DNA from: Bradyrhizobium prioriisuperbiae
GTDB lineage: Bacteria > Pseudomonadota > Alphaproteobacteria > Rhizobiales > Xanthobacteraceae
Reading direction: 5' to 3'
Length of the DNA stretch: 64,000 nt
Assembly: GCF_032397745.1 (NCBI RefSeq)
Contig: NZ_CP135921.1
Span: forward strand, 7,242,501-7,306,500
Shown: in pieces, positions 1 through 10,026 of the stretch
How positions within the stretch are numbered: the stretch's first letter is position 1
Layout: each line of letters starts with the position of its first letter
Program-made: the position numbers and the translations under genes
Notes under the pieces: model-generated
The model's input: only the letters and a program-made list of their open reading frames with translations
Databases searched by the model: none
What the model was told of the DNA's origin: nothing

Positions 1-360
1 GGCCGCCTCATAGTACTCCGAGCGGTCGGAATATTTGGTCACGCGCGCGCGCTCGAGGCCTTCGACCAGCACCTTCACGGTGCCGTCGGGCAATTTCAGC
101 AGCTGCAGCACGCTTGCGAGCGTTCCGATCTCGTAAATGGAATCCGGGCTCGGATCATCGTCCGACGCGTTCTTCTGCGTCGCCAGCATGATCAGGGCAT
201 CGTTCTTCATCACTTCTTCGAGCGCACGGATCGACTTCTCGCGGCCGACGAAAAGCGGCACGATCATGTGCGGAAACACCACGATGTCGCGAAGCGGCAA
301 GACGGGATAGGAGTGGCTTTCGCCGTGTACGATGGTCGGCCTGGTCTTTGAGGCAGTCAT
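1..360 (-). CDS. lon: Lon protease, N-terminal part (cut by window start)
   Basis: ATP-dependent serine protease of the cytoplasm that degrades misfolded and regulatory proteins. Only the first 120 codons are present; the gene runs off the left edge. The visible part is the Lon N-terminal substrate-binding domain, with the family signature YPVLPLRDIVVFPHMIVPLF followed by VGREKSIRALE. The ATG at 358-360 is chosen because AAGGA sits about 8 bases upstream; an in-frame ATG three codons earlier (367-369) lies too close to that site. It is read away from the hydrolase gene at 733. The usual clpX-lon adjacency is broken here by that hydrolase. Confidence 0.95.
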   Translation of the reverse strand, partial: MTASKTRPTIVHGESHSYPVLPLRDIVVFPHMIVPLFVGREKSIRALEEVMKNDALIMLATQKNASDDDPSPDSIYEIGTLASVLQLLKLPDGTVKVLVEGLERARVTKYSDRSEYYEAA

Positions 361-732
361 GCCCGTCATCCTTATGTTGCGCCCCCCTGCACGCAACCCG
401 CCTTTGGGGCGCAGCTACCACAGGGTGCCAATGCGCCGGGCAGAACAGGGGCTCTTTTGAGCCATTGATCGCACCGCGATCCCCCACCTGCCCGGGTCGT
501 CCGTTGCAGCGAATCTTGAGGGTATTTCGACGCCGCAACCGCCATTAGGTGGCTATCGGTGCCGGGGGTGTCAAGTGAACGTCGTATCGGGCTTAACAAG
601 GCAAAAGTCGTGCCTGAGAAGGAGCGACAAAGCCGTGGGGAACTGCAGAAAGCCGAGCTTCGCAGGGAGCGAATCTCGCGCCATGGTCCTCTTCCCACCC
701 CTGTTTGCGCTCCAAGATTCCAGAGGGATCAC
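361..732. other. Intergenic region between lon and the exported hydrolase
   Basis: About 370 bases separating two divergently read genes. It should hold the promoters of both lon (leftward) and the hydrolase (rightward). Open frames here have no start signals or family resemblance and I do not call them. I see no hairpin followed by a T-run and no RNA gene. Confidence 0.5.
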
Positions 733-1725
733 ATGACACCTCGCCGCGTTCTGAACCGACGTACGCTGCTGGCTGCCGCAGCGGCCGTGACGGCCTCACC
801 GGCGCTGGCCGACGCGTGCCGGATCGGCCCAGCGCCGCATGACAAGGGCCCTCTGGTCTGGATGGACCTGGACCAGGTTGAACTCGACGCGGCCTACGAC
901 CAGACGTTCTATTCGCCGCTGCAGTCGGAAATCGTCAAGCGGCTGGCCAGCAGCAGCGAACTGGTTCGCGGCCGACTGGGGCCACCGCAACGCGACTCCT
1001 ACGGCCCCACCGCTGTCGAGAAGCTTGATATCTACCGCACTCCGCGTGCCGCCAAGGCCCCCGTGTTTGTCATGATCCATGGCGGCGCATGGCTGACCGG
1101 CGAAGCCAAGAACTATGCCTATCCGGCCGAGCTGTTCGTCAACGCCGGCACGCACTACATTGCCCTCGACTTTATCGACGTCCGCGCCGCCGGCGGCGAT
1201 CTCCGGATCATGGTGGATCAGGTTCGCCGCGGCATCGCCTGGGCCTATCGCAATGCCGCCCGCTATGGCGGCGATCCGGAACGATTCTACATTGGCGGCC
1301 ACTCCTCGGGCGGCCATCTCTGCGGTCTCGCCTTGGTCACCGACTGGCAGAAGGACTTCGCCCTGCCGCCCGACTTCATCAAGGGCGGCTTGTGCATGAG
1401 CGGGCTCTACGACATGAAGCCGGTGCGCCTGTCAAAACGCAGCTCGTACGTCAAATTTGACGACGCCAGCGAACGCGACCTGAGCGCCCAACGTCAGCTG
1501 GAGATGCTGCGGGCGCCGGTGGTCGTGACGTACGGCACCCACGAGACACCGGAATTCCAGCGCCAGAACCGCGACTTCGCGGCCGCGCTGAAAACGGTCG
1601 GCAAGCCCGTCGAGTTGGTCGAGGCCCCACACACCAATCACTTCGAGATGGTGGAATCCCTGAGCAATCCCTACGGCCCGAACGGCCGTGCGGCGCTCGC
1701 GATGATGAAATTGTCCGCGCCCTGA
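733..1725 (+). CDS. Tat-exported alpha/beta hydrolase, kynurenine-formamidase/esterase-like
   Basis: Predicted exported esterase or amidase of the alpha/beta-hydrolase fold, 330 residues. The N-terminus RRVLNRRTLLAAAAAV followed by SPALA is a twin-arginine-type signal peptide. The oxyanion motif HGGAW, the nucleophile elbow GGHSSGGH and a late His in PHTNHFEM give a plausible catalytic triad, in the arrangement seen in arylformamidase (KynB-type) and BD-FAE esterases. The open frame extends to 559, but the ATG at 733 is preferred since AGAGGGA precedes it and the signal peptide begins there. The substrate cannot be told from sequence; export argues against a role in cytoplasmic tryptophan breakdown. 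It sits alone on the + strand between lon and clpX and ends at a bidirectional terminator. Confidence 0.85.
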   Translation: MTPRRVLNRRTLLAAAAAVTASPALADACRIGPAPHDKGPLVWMDLDQVELDAAYDQTFYSPLQSEIVKRLASSSELVRGRLGPPQRDSYGPTAVEKLDIYRTPRAAKAPVFVMIHGGAWLTGEAKNYAYPAELFVNAGTHYIALDFIDVRAAGGDLRIMVDQVRRGIAWAYRNAARYGGDPERFYIGGHSSGGHLCGLALVTDWQKDFALPPDFIKGGLCMSGLYDMKPVRLSKRSSYVKFDDASERDLSAQRQLEMLRAPVVVTYGTHETPEFQRQNRDFAAALKTVGKPVELVEAPHTNHFEMVESLSNPYGPNGRAALAMMKLSAP

Positions 1726-1743
1726 CTGCGGCCTCCCATGGAC

Positions 1744-1778
1744 AAAAAAACAGCGGCCCGACCGGGCCGCTGTTTTTT
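1744..1778. terminator. Bidirectional terminator between hydrolase and clpX
   Basis: Stem ACAGCGGCCC / GGGCCGCTGT with a short loop, preceded by a run of A and followed by a run of T, so it can stop transcription from both sides. It lies between two converging genes. Confidence 0.9.
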
Positions 1779-1817
1779 TGATTCGGAGATCGTCCTTTCG
1801 CGGGTCGCGAAAATCGA

Positions 1818-3092
1818 TCAGGCGCTGGCGCTGCTCTCCACCGCGCGATCGGACCGATCGGCGTAAATGTACAGCGGGCGGGCGGTGGCTTCGACCACAT
1901 CGCGCGAAATCACCACTTCCTCGACCCCTTCCAGGCCGGGCAGATCGAACATGGTTTCGAGCAGGATACCTTCCATGATGGAACGCAGGCCGCGCGCACC
2001 GGTCTTGCGATCGATCGCCTTGCGGGCAATCGCGCCCAGCGCCTCGTCGGCGAAGGTCAGCTCGATATTCTCCATTTCGAACAGTCGCTGATACTGCTTC
2101 ACCAGCGCGTTCTTCGGTTCCTGCAGAATCTTCTTCAGCGAAGCCTCGTCGAGGTCTTCCAGGGTCGCAACCACCGGCAAGCGGCCGACGAACTCCGGAA
2201 TGAGGCCGTACTTCAGAAGGTCCTCTGGCTCCACTTCGCGGAAAATCTCGCCGGTGCGGCGATCTTCCGGCGCCATCACCTGAGCGGCGAAGCCGATCGA
2301 GGTGGAACGTCCGCGCGCCGAGATGATCTTCTCGAGGCCCGAGAACGCACCACCGCAGATGAACAGGATGTTGGTGGTGTCGACCTGCAGGAATTCCTGC
2401 TGCGGATGCTTGCGGCCGCCCTGCGGTGGCACCGACGCCACGGTGCCTTCCATGATCTTCAACAGCGCCTGCTGCACGCCCTCGCCCGACACGTCGCGGG
2501 TGATCGAGGGATTGTCGGACTTGCGCGAGATCTTGTCGATTTCGTCGATGTAGACGATGCCGCGCTGCGCGCGCTCGACATTGTAGTCGGCCGCCTGCAG
2601 CAGCTTCAGAATGATGTTCTCGACGTCCTCGCCGACATAGCCGGCTTCGGTCAGCGTGGTCGCATCCGCCATCGTGAAGGGAACGTCCAGGATGCGGGCC
2701 AGCGTCTGCGCAAGCAGCGTCTTGCCCGAACCGGTCGGACCGATCAGCAGGATGTTGGACTTCGCGAGCTCGACGTCGTTGTGCTTGGTCTGGTGATTCA
2801 GCCGCTTGTAGTGGTTGTGAACCGCGACCGAGAGCACCTTCTTCGCATGCTGCTGGCCGATGACGTAGTCATCCAGCACCTTGCAGATTTCCTTCGGCGT
2901 CGGAATGCCGTCGCGCGACTTCACCAGCGAGGATTTGTTTTCCTCGCGAATGATGTCCATGCAAAGCTCGACGCACTCATCGCAGATGAAAACCGTGGGA
3001 CCGGCGATCAGTTTGCGGACTTCGTGCTGGCTCTTCCCGCAGAACGAGCAATACAGGGTGTTCTTCGAATCGCTCGTACCGACCTTGCTCAT
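1818..3092 (-). CDS. clpX: ATP-dependent Clp protease ATP-binding subunit ClpX
   Basis: AAA+ unfoldase that recognises tagged substrates and feeds them to the ClpP chamber. At 424 residues it is the normal family length. In order: an N-terminal C4 zinc domain (CSFCGKS near residue 16 and CDECVELC near residue 38), Walker [13 protein letters not shown], Walker [10 protein letters not shown], the pore loop GYVGED, and the C-terminal small domain. Start ATG at 3092 is preceded by GAGATAGGA on its strand. It lies downstream of clpP on the same strand, 514 bases away, so it probably has its own promoter. Confidence 0.98.
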   Translation of the reverse strand: MSKVGTSDSKNTLYCSFCGKSQHEVRKLIAGPTVFICDECVELCMDIIREENKSSLVKSRDGIPTPKEICKVLDDYVIGQQHAKKVLSVAVHNHYKRLNHQTKHNDVELAKSNILLIGPTGSGKTLLAQTLARILDVPFTMADATTLTEAGYVGEDVENIILKLLQAADYNVERAQRGIVYIDEIDKISRKSDNPSITRDVSGEGVQQALLKIMEGTVASVPPQGGRKHPQQEFLQVDTTNILFICGGAFSGLEKIISARGRSTSIGFAAQVMAPEDRRTGEIFREVEPEDLLKYGLIPEFVGRLPVVATLEDLDEASLKKILQEPKNALVKQYQRLFEMENIELTFADEALGAIARKAIDRKTGARGLRSIMEGILLETMFDLPGLEGVEEVVISRDVVEATARPLYIYADRSDRAVESSASA

Positions 3093-3606
3093 TCCTATCT
3101 CCGTCTGCCGCTCGATCTTTTCTGGATCGCCATTCTCTAGGTCGTCTTGCTCTAGGCCGCCCTGCCCGTGTCTACACCGGGTTGGTATGTAAATAAGAGC
3201 AAAATCCGTACCAGAAAAGACCCCTCAAATCAGATGTCACACGAATCGGGGTTAACTCGTTTGCCCCAACAATACTACCCAGAATACTACCCAAATTGCT
3301 CCATCGAGCCATGGTGCCAGCCGACTATCAAGAATTCACTAATCGGATGGAAGTCCCAACAGCGTGAATCTACCGTGATTTGGGACATTTAGACGACCGC
3401 GATGCGGCAAACTCAGCGCAGCGTGGCGCGAATACCACCTCTGCACAACCCGGAACCTGGCTCAAGTCCTGAGCCAAGCAATGAATCCGCACCTGGAATA
3501 TTTGCAAGCCGGTATCATTTCAGGGATCCAGGCGCCGAGTTCCAACGTCCGTCGGGCTCGGCACCTCCGCACCACGACTCGCGATGCGGTCTCTCGACGC
3601 CGCCTC
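3093..3606. other. Long clpP-clpX intergenic region with tandem repeat
   Basis: A 514-base spacer with no supported gene. It should contain the clpX promoter. The middle (about 3185-3390) is visibly richer in A+T than its surroundings. An 11-base unit, AATACTACCCA, occurs twice in tandem at 3271-3281 and 3283-3293. Small open frames here have no ribosome site or family resemblance. Confidence 0.5.
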
Positions 3607-4239
3607 TTACGATTTGGGCGCCGCCGGCTCTTCCGAGCGCTTTTCGATCACCTTGTCGATCAGACCGAAGTCCTTGGCCATGTCGGAGGTCAGGAATTTG
3701 TCGCGCTCCAGCGCGTCCTCGATCGCCTTGTAGGTCTGGCCGGTATGCTTGACGTAAATCTCGTTGAGCCGCTTCTTCAGGTTCAGAATCTCCTGAGCGT
3801 GCAGCATGATGTCAGTCGCCTGGCCCTGGAAACCGCCCGAGGGCTGGTGAACCATGATACGGGCGTTCGGCAGCGCGAATCGCATGTCCTTTTCGCCGGC
3901 AGTGAGCAGCAGCGATCCCATCGATGCAGCCTGCCCCGTGCACAGCGTCGACACCGGCGGGCGAATGAACTGCATGGTGTCGTAGATCGCCAGTCCCGAC
4001 GTCACCACGCCGCCCGGCGAGTTGATGTACATCGAGATTTCCTTCTTCGGATTCTCGGCTTCCAGGAACAGCAACTGCGCGACAGCCAGCGTCGCCATGC
4101 CGTCCTCGACCGGACCGGTGAGGAAGATGATGCGCTCTTTGAGGAGGCGCGAAAAGATGTCGTAGGCCCGCTCGCCCCGGTTGGTCTGTTCGACCACCAT
4201 CGGCACGAGGTTCATGTAAGTTTCGACCGGATCGCGCAT
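3607..4239 (-). CDS. clpP: ATP-dependent Clp protease proteolytic subunit ClpP
   Basis: Serine protease that forms the tetradecameric chamber used by ClpX and ClpA. At 210 residues it has the usual length. The nucleophile Ser lies in [11 protein letters not shown] and the catalytic His in [15 protein letters not shown]; both are intact. The upstream sequence on its strand offers AGGTGA before the ATG at 4239. It is flanked by tig upstream and clpX downstream on the same strand, the conserved bacterial order tig-clpP-clpX, with spacers of about 285 and 514 bases. Confidence 0.98.
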   Translation of the reverse strand: MRDPVETYMNLVPMVVEQTNRGERAYDIFSRLLKERIIFLTGPVEDGMATLAVAQLLFLEAENPKKEISMYINSPGGVVTSGLAIYDTMQFIRPPVSTLCTGQAASMGSLLLTAGEKDMRFALPNARIMVHQPSGGFQGQATDIMLHAQEILNLKKRLNEIYVKHTGQTYKAIEDALERDKFLTSDMAKDFGLIDKVIEKRSEEPAAPKS

Positions 4240-4485
4240 GAATCACCTGAGGGTTGGCTGAAGCGTCCGTCTCCCGCGCGGGCAAGCCATGACCTTGCTT
4301 CGAGCGAACGCCCCGTAATGCAGGGGGTAGATATGAGCCGATTGACCGGCGACAAGTACGGCACGCGAACACGGGCCGGTTACGAATGGAAACGTCAGAA
4401 GCTGGAAACAGTTGAAGCTGATTCGGAAGACAGCAGCAAAGCCGGCCGCCACCTTGCCGCGCTGTTTCAGCGGGTATGCTTAATA

Positions 4486-4517
4486 GATGGCCCGGCTGGC
4501 TGACCGGCCGGGCCATC
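4486..4517 (-). terminator. Hairpin downstream of tig
   Basis: Perfect 11-base arms GATGGCCCGGC and GCCGGGCCATC with a 10-base loop, starting a few bases past the tig stop. On the tig strand it is followed by TATTAAG rather than a full T-run, so it may be a weak terminator or an mRNA 3'-end stabiliser. Confidence 0.55.
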
Positions 4518-4524
4518 AGTTCGA

Positions 4525-5886
4525 TCAGGCGGCGCTCTTCTCGCCGTCCTCGTCCTTGTAGAGCTCCTCGCGCGTGACCTTCTTGTCGGTCACGTTGGCG
4601 AGTTCGAGGATGAAGTCGACCACCTTATCTTCATAGATCGGTGCGCGAAGCTGGGCGAGCGCGTTGGGATTCTTGCGATAGAAGTCCCAGACCTCTTTTT
4701 CGCGGCCCGGCATCTGGCGGGCGCGATCGACCACCGCGCGGCTGACTTCGTCGTCAGTCACGGTGATCTTGTTCTTGTCGCCGATTTCCGACAGCACAAG
4801 GCCGAGGCGGACACGACGGTCGGCGATCTTGCGGTACTCTTCCTTCGCTGCGTCCTCGGTGGTGTTCTCGTCGGCGAAGGTCTTGCCGCTGGAGTCCATC
4901 TCGGCCTTGATCGAGTTCCACATCAGATTGAACTCTTCATCGACCAGCGACGGCGGCGGATCGAAGCGATGCGCCTCATCGAGGCGATCGAGCAGAACGC
5001 GCTTGACGCGCTGGCGCGTCGCACCGGCGAATTCCTGGGTCAGCCGCTCGCGCATGATCTCCTTGAGCTTGTCGAGTGATTCGAGGCCCAGCGTCTTGGC
5101 GAACTCGTCATCGATCACCGCATCCTTGGCGACTTCGATCTTGCTCGCGGTGGTCTCGAATTCCGCCGCCTTGCCGGCGAGCGTTTCGCTGGCATAGTTG
5201 GTCGGGAACGTCACCTTCAGCGTGCGGTTCTCGCCGGCGCCGATACCGATCAGCTGTTCTTCGAAGCCGGGAATGAAGCCGTTGGAGCCGATCACCACCT
5301 GGATGTCCTCGGCGGTGCCGCCGTCGAACGCAACGCCGTCGATGGTGCCCTTGAAGGACACGGTGACACGATCTCCGGAGGCCGCCTTGGCGCCCTCACC
5401 CGCCGCGTCGAACGGACGGTTCTGATCGGCAATGCGCTTGATCGCGTCATCGATATCGGCGTCGGTCACCTCGGCAACCGGCTTCTCGACATTGAAGCTC
5501 TTAAAGTCGGCGAGCTGGATCGCCGGCACCACTTCGATGGCGACCGAGTAGTTCAGGTCGGACTTGCCGGCGAGAACACCCTCGATTTCCTTTTCCTCCG
5601 TCGGCATGGTGACCTTGGGTTCGGTCGCCAGACGAAAGCCGCGCTCGGTGAAGATCTGCGCGTTGGTGTCGCGGATCATCTGTTCCAGGGTCTCGGCGAC
5701 CACGGAGCGGCCATAGATCTTCTTCAGGTGCGCGACCGGCACCTTGCCCGGACGAAAGCCGTTGATGCGGACCTTGTCCTTCATGTCGACGAGGCGGGAA
5801 TCGACCTTGGCCTCGATTTCGGAGGCCGGAAGGCTGACCTGGAACTCGTGCTTCAGTCCTTCGGCGACAGTCTCTTTCACCTGCAT
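4525..5886 (-). CDS. tig: Trigger factor
   Basis: Ribosome-associated chaperone and peptidyl-prolyl isomerase that meets nascent chains at the exit tunnel. The protein is 453 residues. It has the ribosome-binding N-domain ending in the signature [15 protein letters not shown], the FKBP-like PPIase domain ([15 protein letters not shown], residues about 150-240) and the C-terminal chaperone arms. The open frame extends 68 codons further upstream across the tRNA, but MQVKET at 5886 is the family N-terminus and AAGGAAGAAG precedes it. First gene of the tig-clpP-clpX block. Confidence 0.97.
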   Translation of the reverse strand: MQVKETVAEGLKHEFQVSLPASEIEAKVDSRLVDMKDKVRINGFRPGKVPVAHLKKIYGRSVVAETLEQMIRDTNAQIFTERGFRLATEPKVTMPTEEKEIEGVLAGKSDLNYSVAIEVVPAIQLADFKSFNVEKPVAEVTDADIDDAIKRIADQNRPFDAAGEGAKAASGDRVTVSFKGTIDGVAFDGGTAEDIQVVIGSNGFIPGFEEQLIGIGAGENRTLKVTFPTNYASETLAGKAAEFETTASKIEVAKDAVIDDEFAKTLGLESLDKLKEIMRERLTQEFAGATRQRVKRVLLDRLDEAHRFDPPPSLVDEEFNLMWNSIKAEMDSSGKTFADENTTEDAAKEEYRKIADRRVRLGLVLSEIGDKNKITVTDDEVSRAVVDRARQMPGREKEVWDFYRKNPNALAQLRAPIYEDKVVDFILELANVTDKKVTREELYKDEDGEKSAA

Positions 5887-6048
5887 GGCGCTAATCTTCT
5901 TCCTTCGCCGGTCGAACGACCGGTTCGTTGCAAAATCCAATATCGATACGCGGCGTCGGCCCGTATCACGGGTCCTTCGGACATGCTCCCCCAGAGGGAT
6001 TCGGTCCAAAAGAGGCTTACAAGTCTCGTCCGCAAAACGTGGCGCTGA

Positions 6049-6133
6049 TGGTGCGGGCGGAGGGACTCGAACCCCCACAACTTTCGTCACTGGAACCTAA
6101 ATCCAGCGCGTCTACCAGTTCCGCCACGCCCGC
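6049..6133 (-). tRNA. tRNA-Leu (anticodon UAG)
   Basis: An 85-base cloverleaf on the minus strand, 5' end at 6133. The acceptor stem is GCGGGCG / CGCCCGC, the discriminator base is A, and CCA is encoded (6049-6051). Anticodon stem CTGGA/TCCAG holds the loop TTTAGGT, giving anticodon UAG (complement of 6097-6099). A long variable arm of class II type and the TTCGAGT T-loop are present. No integrase or duplicated tRNA 3' end lies nearby, so it is not an occupied attachment site in this window. Confidence 0.97.
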
Positions 6134-6296
6134 GAGGCGCATCACGTTCGGCGGCGATGCCGCGAGCGGCGGGCTTATAACATGCGCGCACCCGTTCGCA
6201 GCAAAAAAATGCCCGTTTTGGCCTGCTCCGCCCCCGGGCCGGCATGCGACCGGCTGGCGCTGGACAGGGTGGGCAGAAAATGGTCCGCATCGGGGG

Positions 6297-7655
6297 ATGA
6301 AAAAGCACCCCCTTTTGCCGTCCCGGCGGCTTGTTCTGACCGGCCTCGGCGGCGCGGCCACCGCAGTGCTCGCCCCTCGCACTGCCGCCTTGGGGCAAAA
6401 TCCGGCCAGTGCCGGCCGGCCGAGCCTGGATTTGCGCCTGCGCCCGTCAACGGCCGGCCTGCGCGACAATCAGCCGCCGTCGGCAATCTGGGACTTTGTA
6501 AGCGCGTCCGGAGCGCTGCCGACCGCCCAGGAATTTCGGCAGGGCGACGACCTCCAGCTCGCGCTGGCGAACGACCTCCCCGCCCCGGTCACCCTAAGCC
6601 TCCGGGGCCTCGTCGGCGTGGCCCAGATCGAGCCGCTGGCCGCTCGGCCACCGCTGCTGACGGGGCAGTCGTCCTCCATCAGCGTTCCGCTGCGCTTGGC
6701 CGGAACCCTGCTCTGTGACGCCAGGCTGCTGGGGGACGGACAGGCCCTGGCGCTGCCGGCTCGCGCGATCCGGGTCATGGAAAAACAGCCTGTCGCCGTC
6801 GACGCGGACCAGACCCTGCTGATCGAGGATTGGCGACTCAAACCGGACGGCAGCGCGGTGGCGCCGGGCAGCGATCCGGGTGGCGCCTCACCGCTGTTCA
6901 CGGTCAACAGCAAACCCTCGCTCGACATTCCAGTCTGGACCAATGCACGGCTGCGGCTTCGCTTTATCAATGCCTGCCAACGCTCTGTGATCGCGCTTAA
7001 AATCGACGATCACGAGCTCCGCGTGATGGCCATCGATAGCCAGCCCGCCGAACCTTTTGTGGCGCGCAACGGCCAGGTCATCCTGGCTCCCGGTACACGG
7101 GTCGATGCGTTCGTCGATACCACCGGGAAACCGTCCACGACGGCAGCGGTCCAGTTGCACGACGGCACCTCGCCCCGGCCGATCGCCCGGCTGGTCTATG
7201 TCAGCGAGGGTCCGCTGCGCGCCGCTCCGCTGGCGGCTCCGGACCCGTTGCCCTCCAATGGACTGCCGGCAAAACTCGATCTGAAAAGTGCACTGCGGGT
7301 CGACCTGCCGGTCGATATCAAGCCCACCCCATCGGCACCTGAATGGCTGCTGCCGACAAACCTGGGCGCGTCAGTCGCACCCGCTTTCCGGATCAAGCGC
7401 GGCCGGGTCGCAGTTCTGGCCCTGGCCAACCGCGCGGCGACGCCTGCGGTGGTTCATCTGCACGGTCATCCATTTCGGTTGCTGGACCGCCTGGACGATG
7501 GCTGGAAGCCATTCTGGCTGGACACCCTGATTCTGGAAGCCGGACAAACCCAGCGCATCGCTTTCGCGGCTGAGTATTCCGGCTCGTGGCTGATCGAAGC
7601 GATGGGCACCGACTGGTCCGCGCCGCGGCTCACCCGGTGGTACGTGGTCGATTGA
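6297..7655 (+). CDS. Multicopper-oxidase-fold protein lacking most copper ligands (SufI/FtsP-like)
   Basis: A 452-residue exported protein with cupredoxin-type repeats. The N-terminus SRRLVLTGLGGAATAVL is a twin-arginine-type signal. The C-terminal motif VVHLHGHPF and the arrangement of three cupredoxin-like stretches match multicopper oxidases. However, the first copper motif (HWHG) reads LSLRGL, the second (WYHxH) reads LLCDARLL, and the last (HCHxxxH) is replaced by a segment ending WLIEAMGTD, so the type 1 Cys is gone. This resembles SufI/FtsP, a copper-free structural member of the family; oxidase activity is unlikely. The ATG at 6297 follows a G-rich stretch with almost no spacing, so the start is moderately sure. 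Confidence 0.8.
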   Translation: MKKHPLLPSRRLVLTGLGGAATAVLAPRTAALGQNPASAGRPSLDLRLRPSTAGLRDNQPPSAIWDFVSASGALPTAQEFRQGDDLQLALANDLPAPVTLSLRGLVGVAQIEPLAARPPLLTGQSSSISVPLRLAGTLLCDARLLGDGQALALPARAIRVMEKQPVAVDADQTLLIEDWRLKPDGSAVAPGSDPGGASPLFTVNSKPSLDIPVWTNARLRLRFINACQRSVIALKIDDHELRVMAIDSQPAEPFVARNGQVILAPGTRVDAFVDTTGKPSTTAAVQLHDGTSPRPIARLVYVSEGPLRAAPLAAPDPLPSNGLPAKLDLKSALRVDLPVDIKPTPSAPEWLLPTNLGASVAPAFRIKRGRVAVLALANRAATPAVVHLHGHPFRLLDRLDDGWKPFWLDTLILEAGQTQRIAFAAEYSGSWLIEAMGTDWSAPRLTRWYVVD

Positions 7656-7665
7656 GAGCCAGCTC

Positions 7666-9165
7666 TCAGTAGTCGATCCCAAACCCATCCAACAGCCGCC
7701 GGAGCACCGCCGGCAGAACCTCCGGCAGATCTTCCGCAATCAGTCCCGGACCGGCCTCCTGGCCGGCCTCGCCATGCATCCACGCCCCGATGCAGGCCGC
7801 CTCGAATGCCGGCACCAGTTGCGCCAGCATGGCCCCGATCATTCCCGACAGCACATCACCCGACCCGGCAGTCGCCAGCCACGGCGACGCATTGGCTGAT
7901 ATCGCCGCGCGGCCATCCGGCGACGCAACCACAGTGTCCGGCCCCTTCAGTAACACCACCGCGCCCGACAGTTTCGCTGCTGCCCGCGCCTGCTCGAGTT
8001 TCGAATGAGTCTCGGTTTCAGTTTTTATCCTGCTGAAGAGTCTTGAGAACTCGCCTGAGTGAGGGGTGAGGATAACCTGTGGATTGTCTCGGCTTTTGAT
8101 CTGTTCGAACAACAGTTCCGGAGCTTCGGCAAAACTTGTCAGCGCGTCCGCGTCCAGCACCACCGCCCTGTCTCCACCGAGCGCGGTCAGCACCAGGTCG
8201 CGGGTATGCGGACCGACTCCAGCGCCCGGACCGACGATGCAGGCGTTCAGGCGCCGATCGGCCAGCAGGTGAGCGAACTCGACCGGTGTGTCGCTCGCGC
8301 GCACCATGATGGCGGTCAGCGTGGCGGCGTTGACCGCCAGCGCCTCTCGCGGCGAGGCCACCGTCACCAGGCCTGCGCCCGCGCGCAATGCCCCACGTGC
8401 CGCCAGCCGGGCCGCGCCGGTCGACGCCACACCACCCGACACCACGACGGCATGGCCGCGGGCGTATTTGTGGCCGTCGATCCGCGGCACCGGAAACACC
8501 GCCTGCCACAGCTCAGGGATATTTTCGAACGCCACGGGGCGGATCGCGTGCAGCACCTCCGCTCCGATGCCGATATCGACCAGGCGAACCCGCCCGCAAT
8601 GCAGCCGCCCCGGCAGCAGCAGGTGGCCCGGCTTGCGCCGGAAGAAAGTCACTGTCTCAGTGGCTCGCACCGCAGTCCCCATGACCGCACCGGTAGTGCC
8701 GTTGATACCGCTCGGCAGGTCGACCGCCAGGATCGGCGCCCCACTGGCATTCATCGCCTCGATGGCAACGAGCGGGTCGCCTTTCGCCGGGCGGTTCAAT
8801 CCCGCGCCAAACAGCGCATCGATGATCAGAGCCGGATTCCCGATCGATTGCGGTTCGCACGGCAGCACCTCGCCACGCCACTCCCTCGCCGCCAGCGCCG
8901 CATCGCCTTTCAGGCTGGCTCGATCACACAGCAGGACCACGGAGACCGAGCGGCCGCGGGCAGCAAGCTCAGCCGCTGCGATAAAACCATCGCCGCCATT
9001 GTTGCCGCGACCGGCGACGACAACGATGGGGCCATCCTCGGCCAGGTGTTCGGCCGCCTCCGCTACGGCCTCGCCCGCCGCTCGCATCAGGGTTAAACCA
9101 CCGATGCCGGAGGCGATTGTCAGAGCATCGGCTTGCTCCATCTCCATCGTCGTGAGCAATTCCAT
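7666..9165 (-). CDS. nnr: Bifunctional NAD(P)H-hydrate epimerase / ADP-dependent dehydratase
   Basis: Repairs damaged, hydrated NAD(P)H. The N-terminal half is the epimerase (NnrE/YjeF_N), with the motif VVVAGRGNNGGDGF. The C-terminal half is the ATP/ADP-dependent dehydratase (NnrD), with GPGAGVGPHTRD and the catalytic-region motif GSGDVLSGMIGAMLAQ. Total length 499 residues, normal for the fused form. The start at 9165 (MELLTTMEMEQAD) is chosen because GGGAGG lies 7 bases upstream; the open frame adds 12 codons. It converges on the multicopper-oxidase-like gene, with only about 10 bases between their stops, and is divergent from glnB. Confidence 0.95.
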   Translation of the reverse strand: MELLTTMEMEQADALTIASGIGGLTLMRAAGEAVAEAAEHLAEDGPIVVVAGRGNNGGDGFIAAAELAARGRSVSVVLLCDRASLKGDAALAAREWRGEVLPCEPQSIGNPALIIDALFGAGLNRPAKGDPLVAIEAMNASGAPILAVDLPSGINGTTGAVMGTAVRATETVTFFRRKPGHLLLPGRLHCGRVRLVDIGIGAEVLHAIRPVAFENIPELWQAVFPVPRIDGHKYARGHAVVVSGGVASTGAARLAARGALRAGAGLVTVASPREALAVNAATLTAIMVRASDTPVEFAHLLADRRLNACIVGPGAGVGPHTRDLVLTALGGDRAVVLDADALTSFAEAPELLFEQIKSRDNPQVILTPHSGEFSRLFSRIKTETETHSKLEQARAAAKLSGAVVLLKGPDTVVASPDGRAAISANASPWLATAGSGDVLSGMIGAMLAQLVPAFEAACIGAWMHGEAGQEAGPGLIAEDLPEVLPAVLRRLLDGFGIDY

Positions 9166-9287
9166 GCTACCGCCTCCCCAAATCGCCTCTTCCTCAGGCA
9201 ATCCGCCAAAACTTGATCCACTCCGACGATCAAGTCATCCCATGACCGATCAATAATTAGGCAACAAGCCTATTTTGAAGGCAGAGC

Positions 9288-9306
9288 TGCGCCAGACGGT
9301 GACGCA
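9288..9306. promoter_or_regulatory. Putative NtrC enhancer site upstream of glnB
   Basis: TGCGCCA-N5-TGACGCA, an imperfect inverted repeat close to the NtrC consensus TGCACCA-N5-TGGTGCA. It lies about 90-110 bases upstream of the start site predicted from the sigma-54 promoter, a normal enhancer distance. Assignment is by eye. Confidence 0.5.
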
Positions 9307-9370
9307 AGAATGGTCGCACTTGCTGCCGTAACAAACTGATAATACTCTCGATTTCCCGCACTTTCCAACT

Positions 9371-9387
9371 TGGCACAGACCCTGCTT
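9371..9387 (+). promoter_or_regulatory. Sigma-54 (-24/-12) promoter of glnB
   Basis: TGGCACAGACCCTGCTT: the invariant GG (9372-9373) and GC (9384-9385) are separated by exactly 10 bases, as RpoN promoters require, and TGGCAC matches the consensus fully. Transcription would start near 9396, about 175 bases before glnB. Together with the upstream NtrC-like site this fits nitrogen-limitation control of glnB-glnA. Confidence 0.75.
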
Positions 9388-9437
9388 TTATGAGGCTCCA
9401 ATGGCGTGTCGTGCCTATCGTCGAGTAACAAGCGTAA

Positions 9438-9908
<471 letters not shown>

Positions 9909-10026
9909 GACGACGACCTTGTAACGCGAAGACCTTCGACCTCCCTCCCGAACGGCCGTCCTTTCCGCGGCCGCATCACCACGACCGACCAACCGACCAG
10001 TAGACCTGCAGACACAAGGGGTATTC

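Noticed and set aside
6049..6133. tRNA-Leu as an integration site for a mobile element
   Set aside because: No integrase gene, no second copy of the tRNA 3' end and ordinary genes on both sides.
8059..9256. Long open frames on the + strand inside the NAD(P)HX repair gene
   Set aside because: They are antisense shadows in high-G+C DNA; the minus-strand protein has clear family motifs over its full length.
9309..9325. Second sigma-54-like sequence (TGGTCGCACTTGC) before glnB
   Set aside because: GG and GC are separated by 8 rather than 10 bases, which RpoN does not tolerate.
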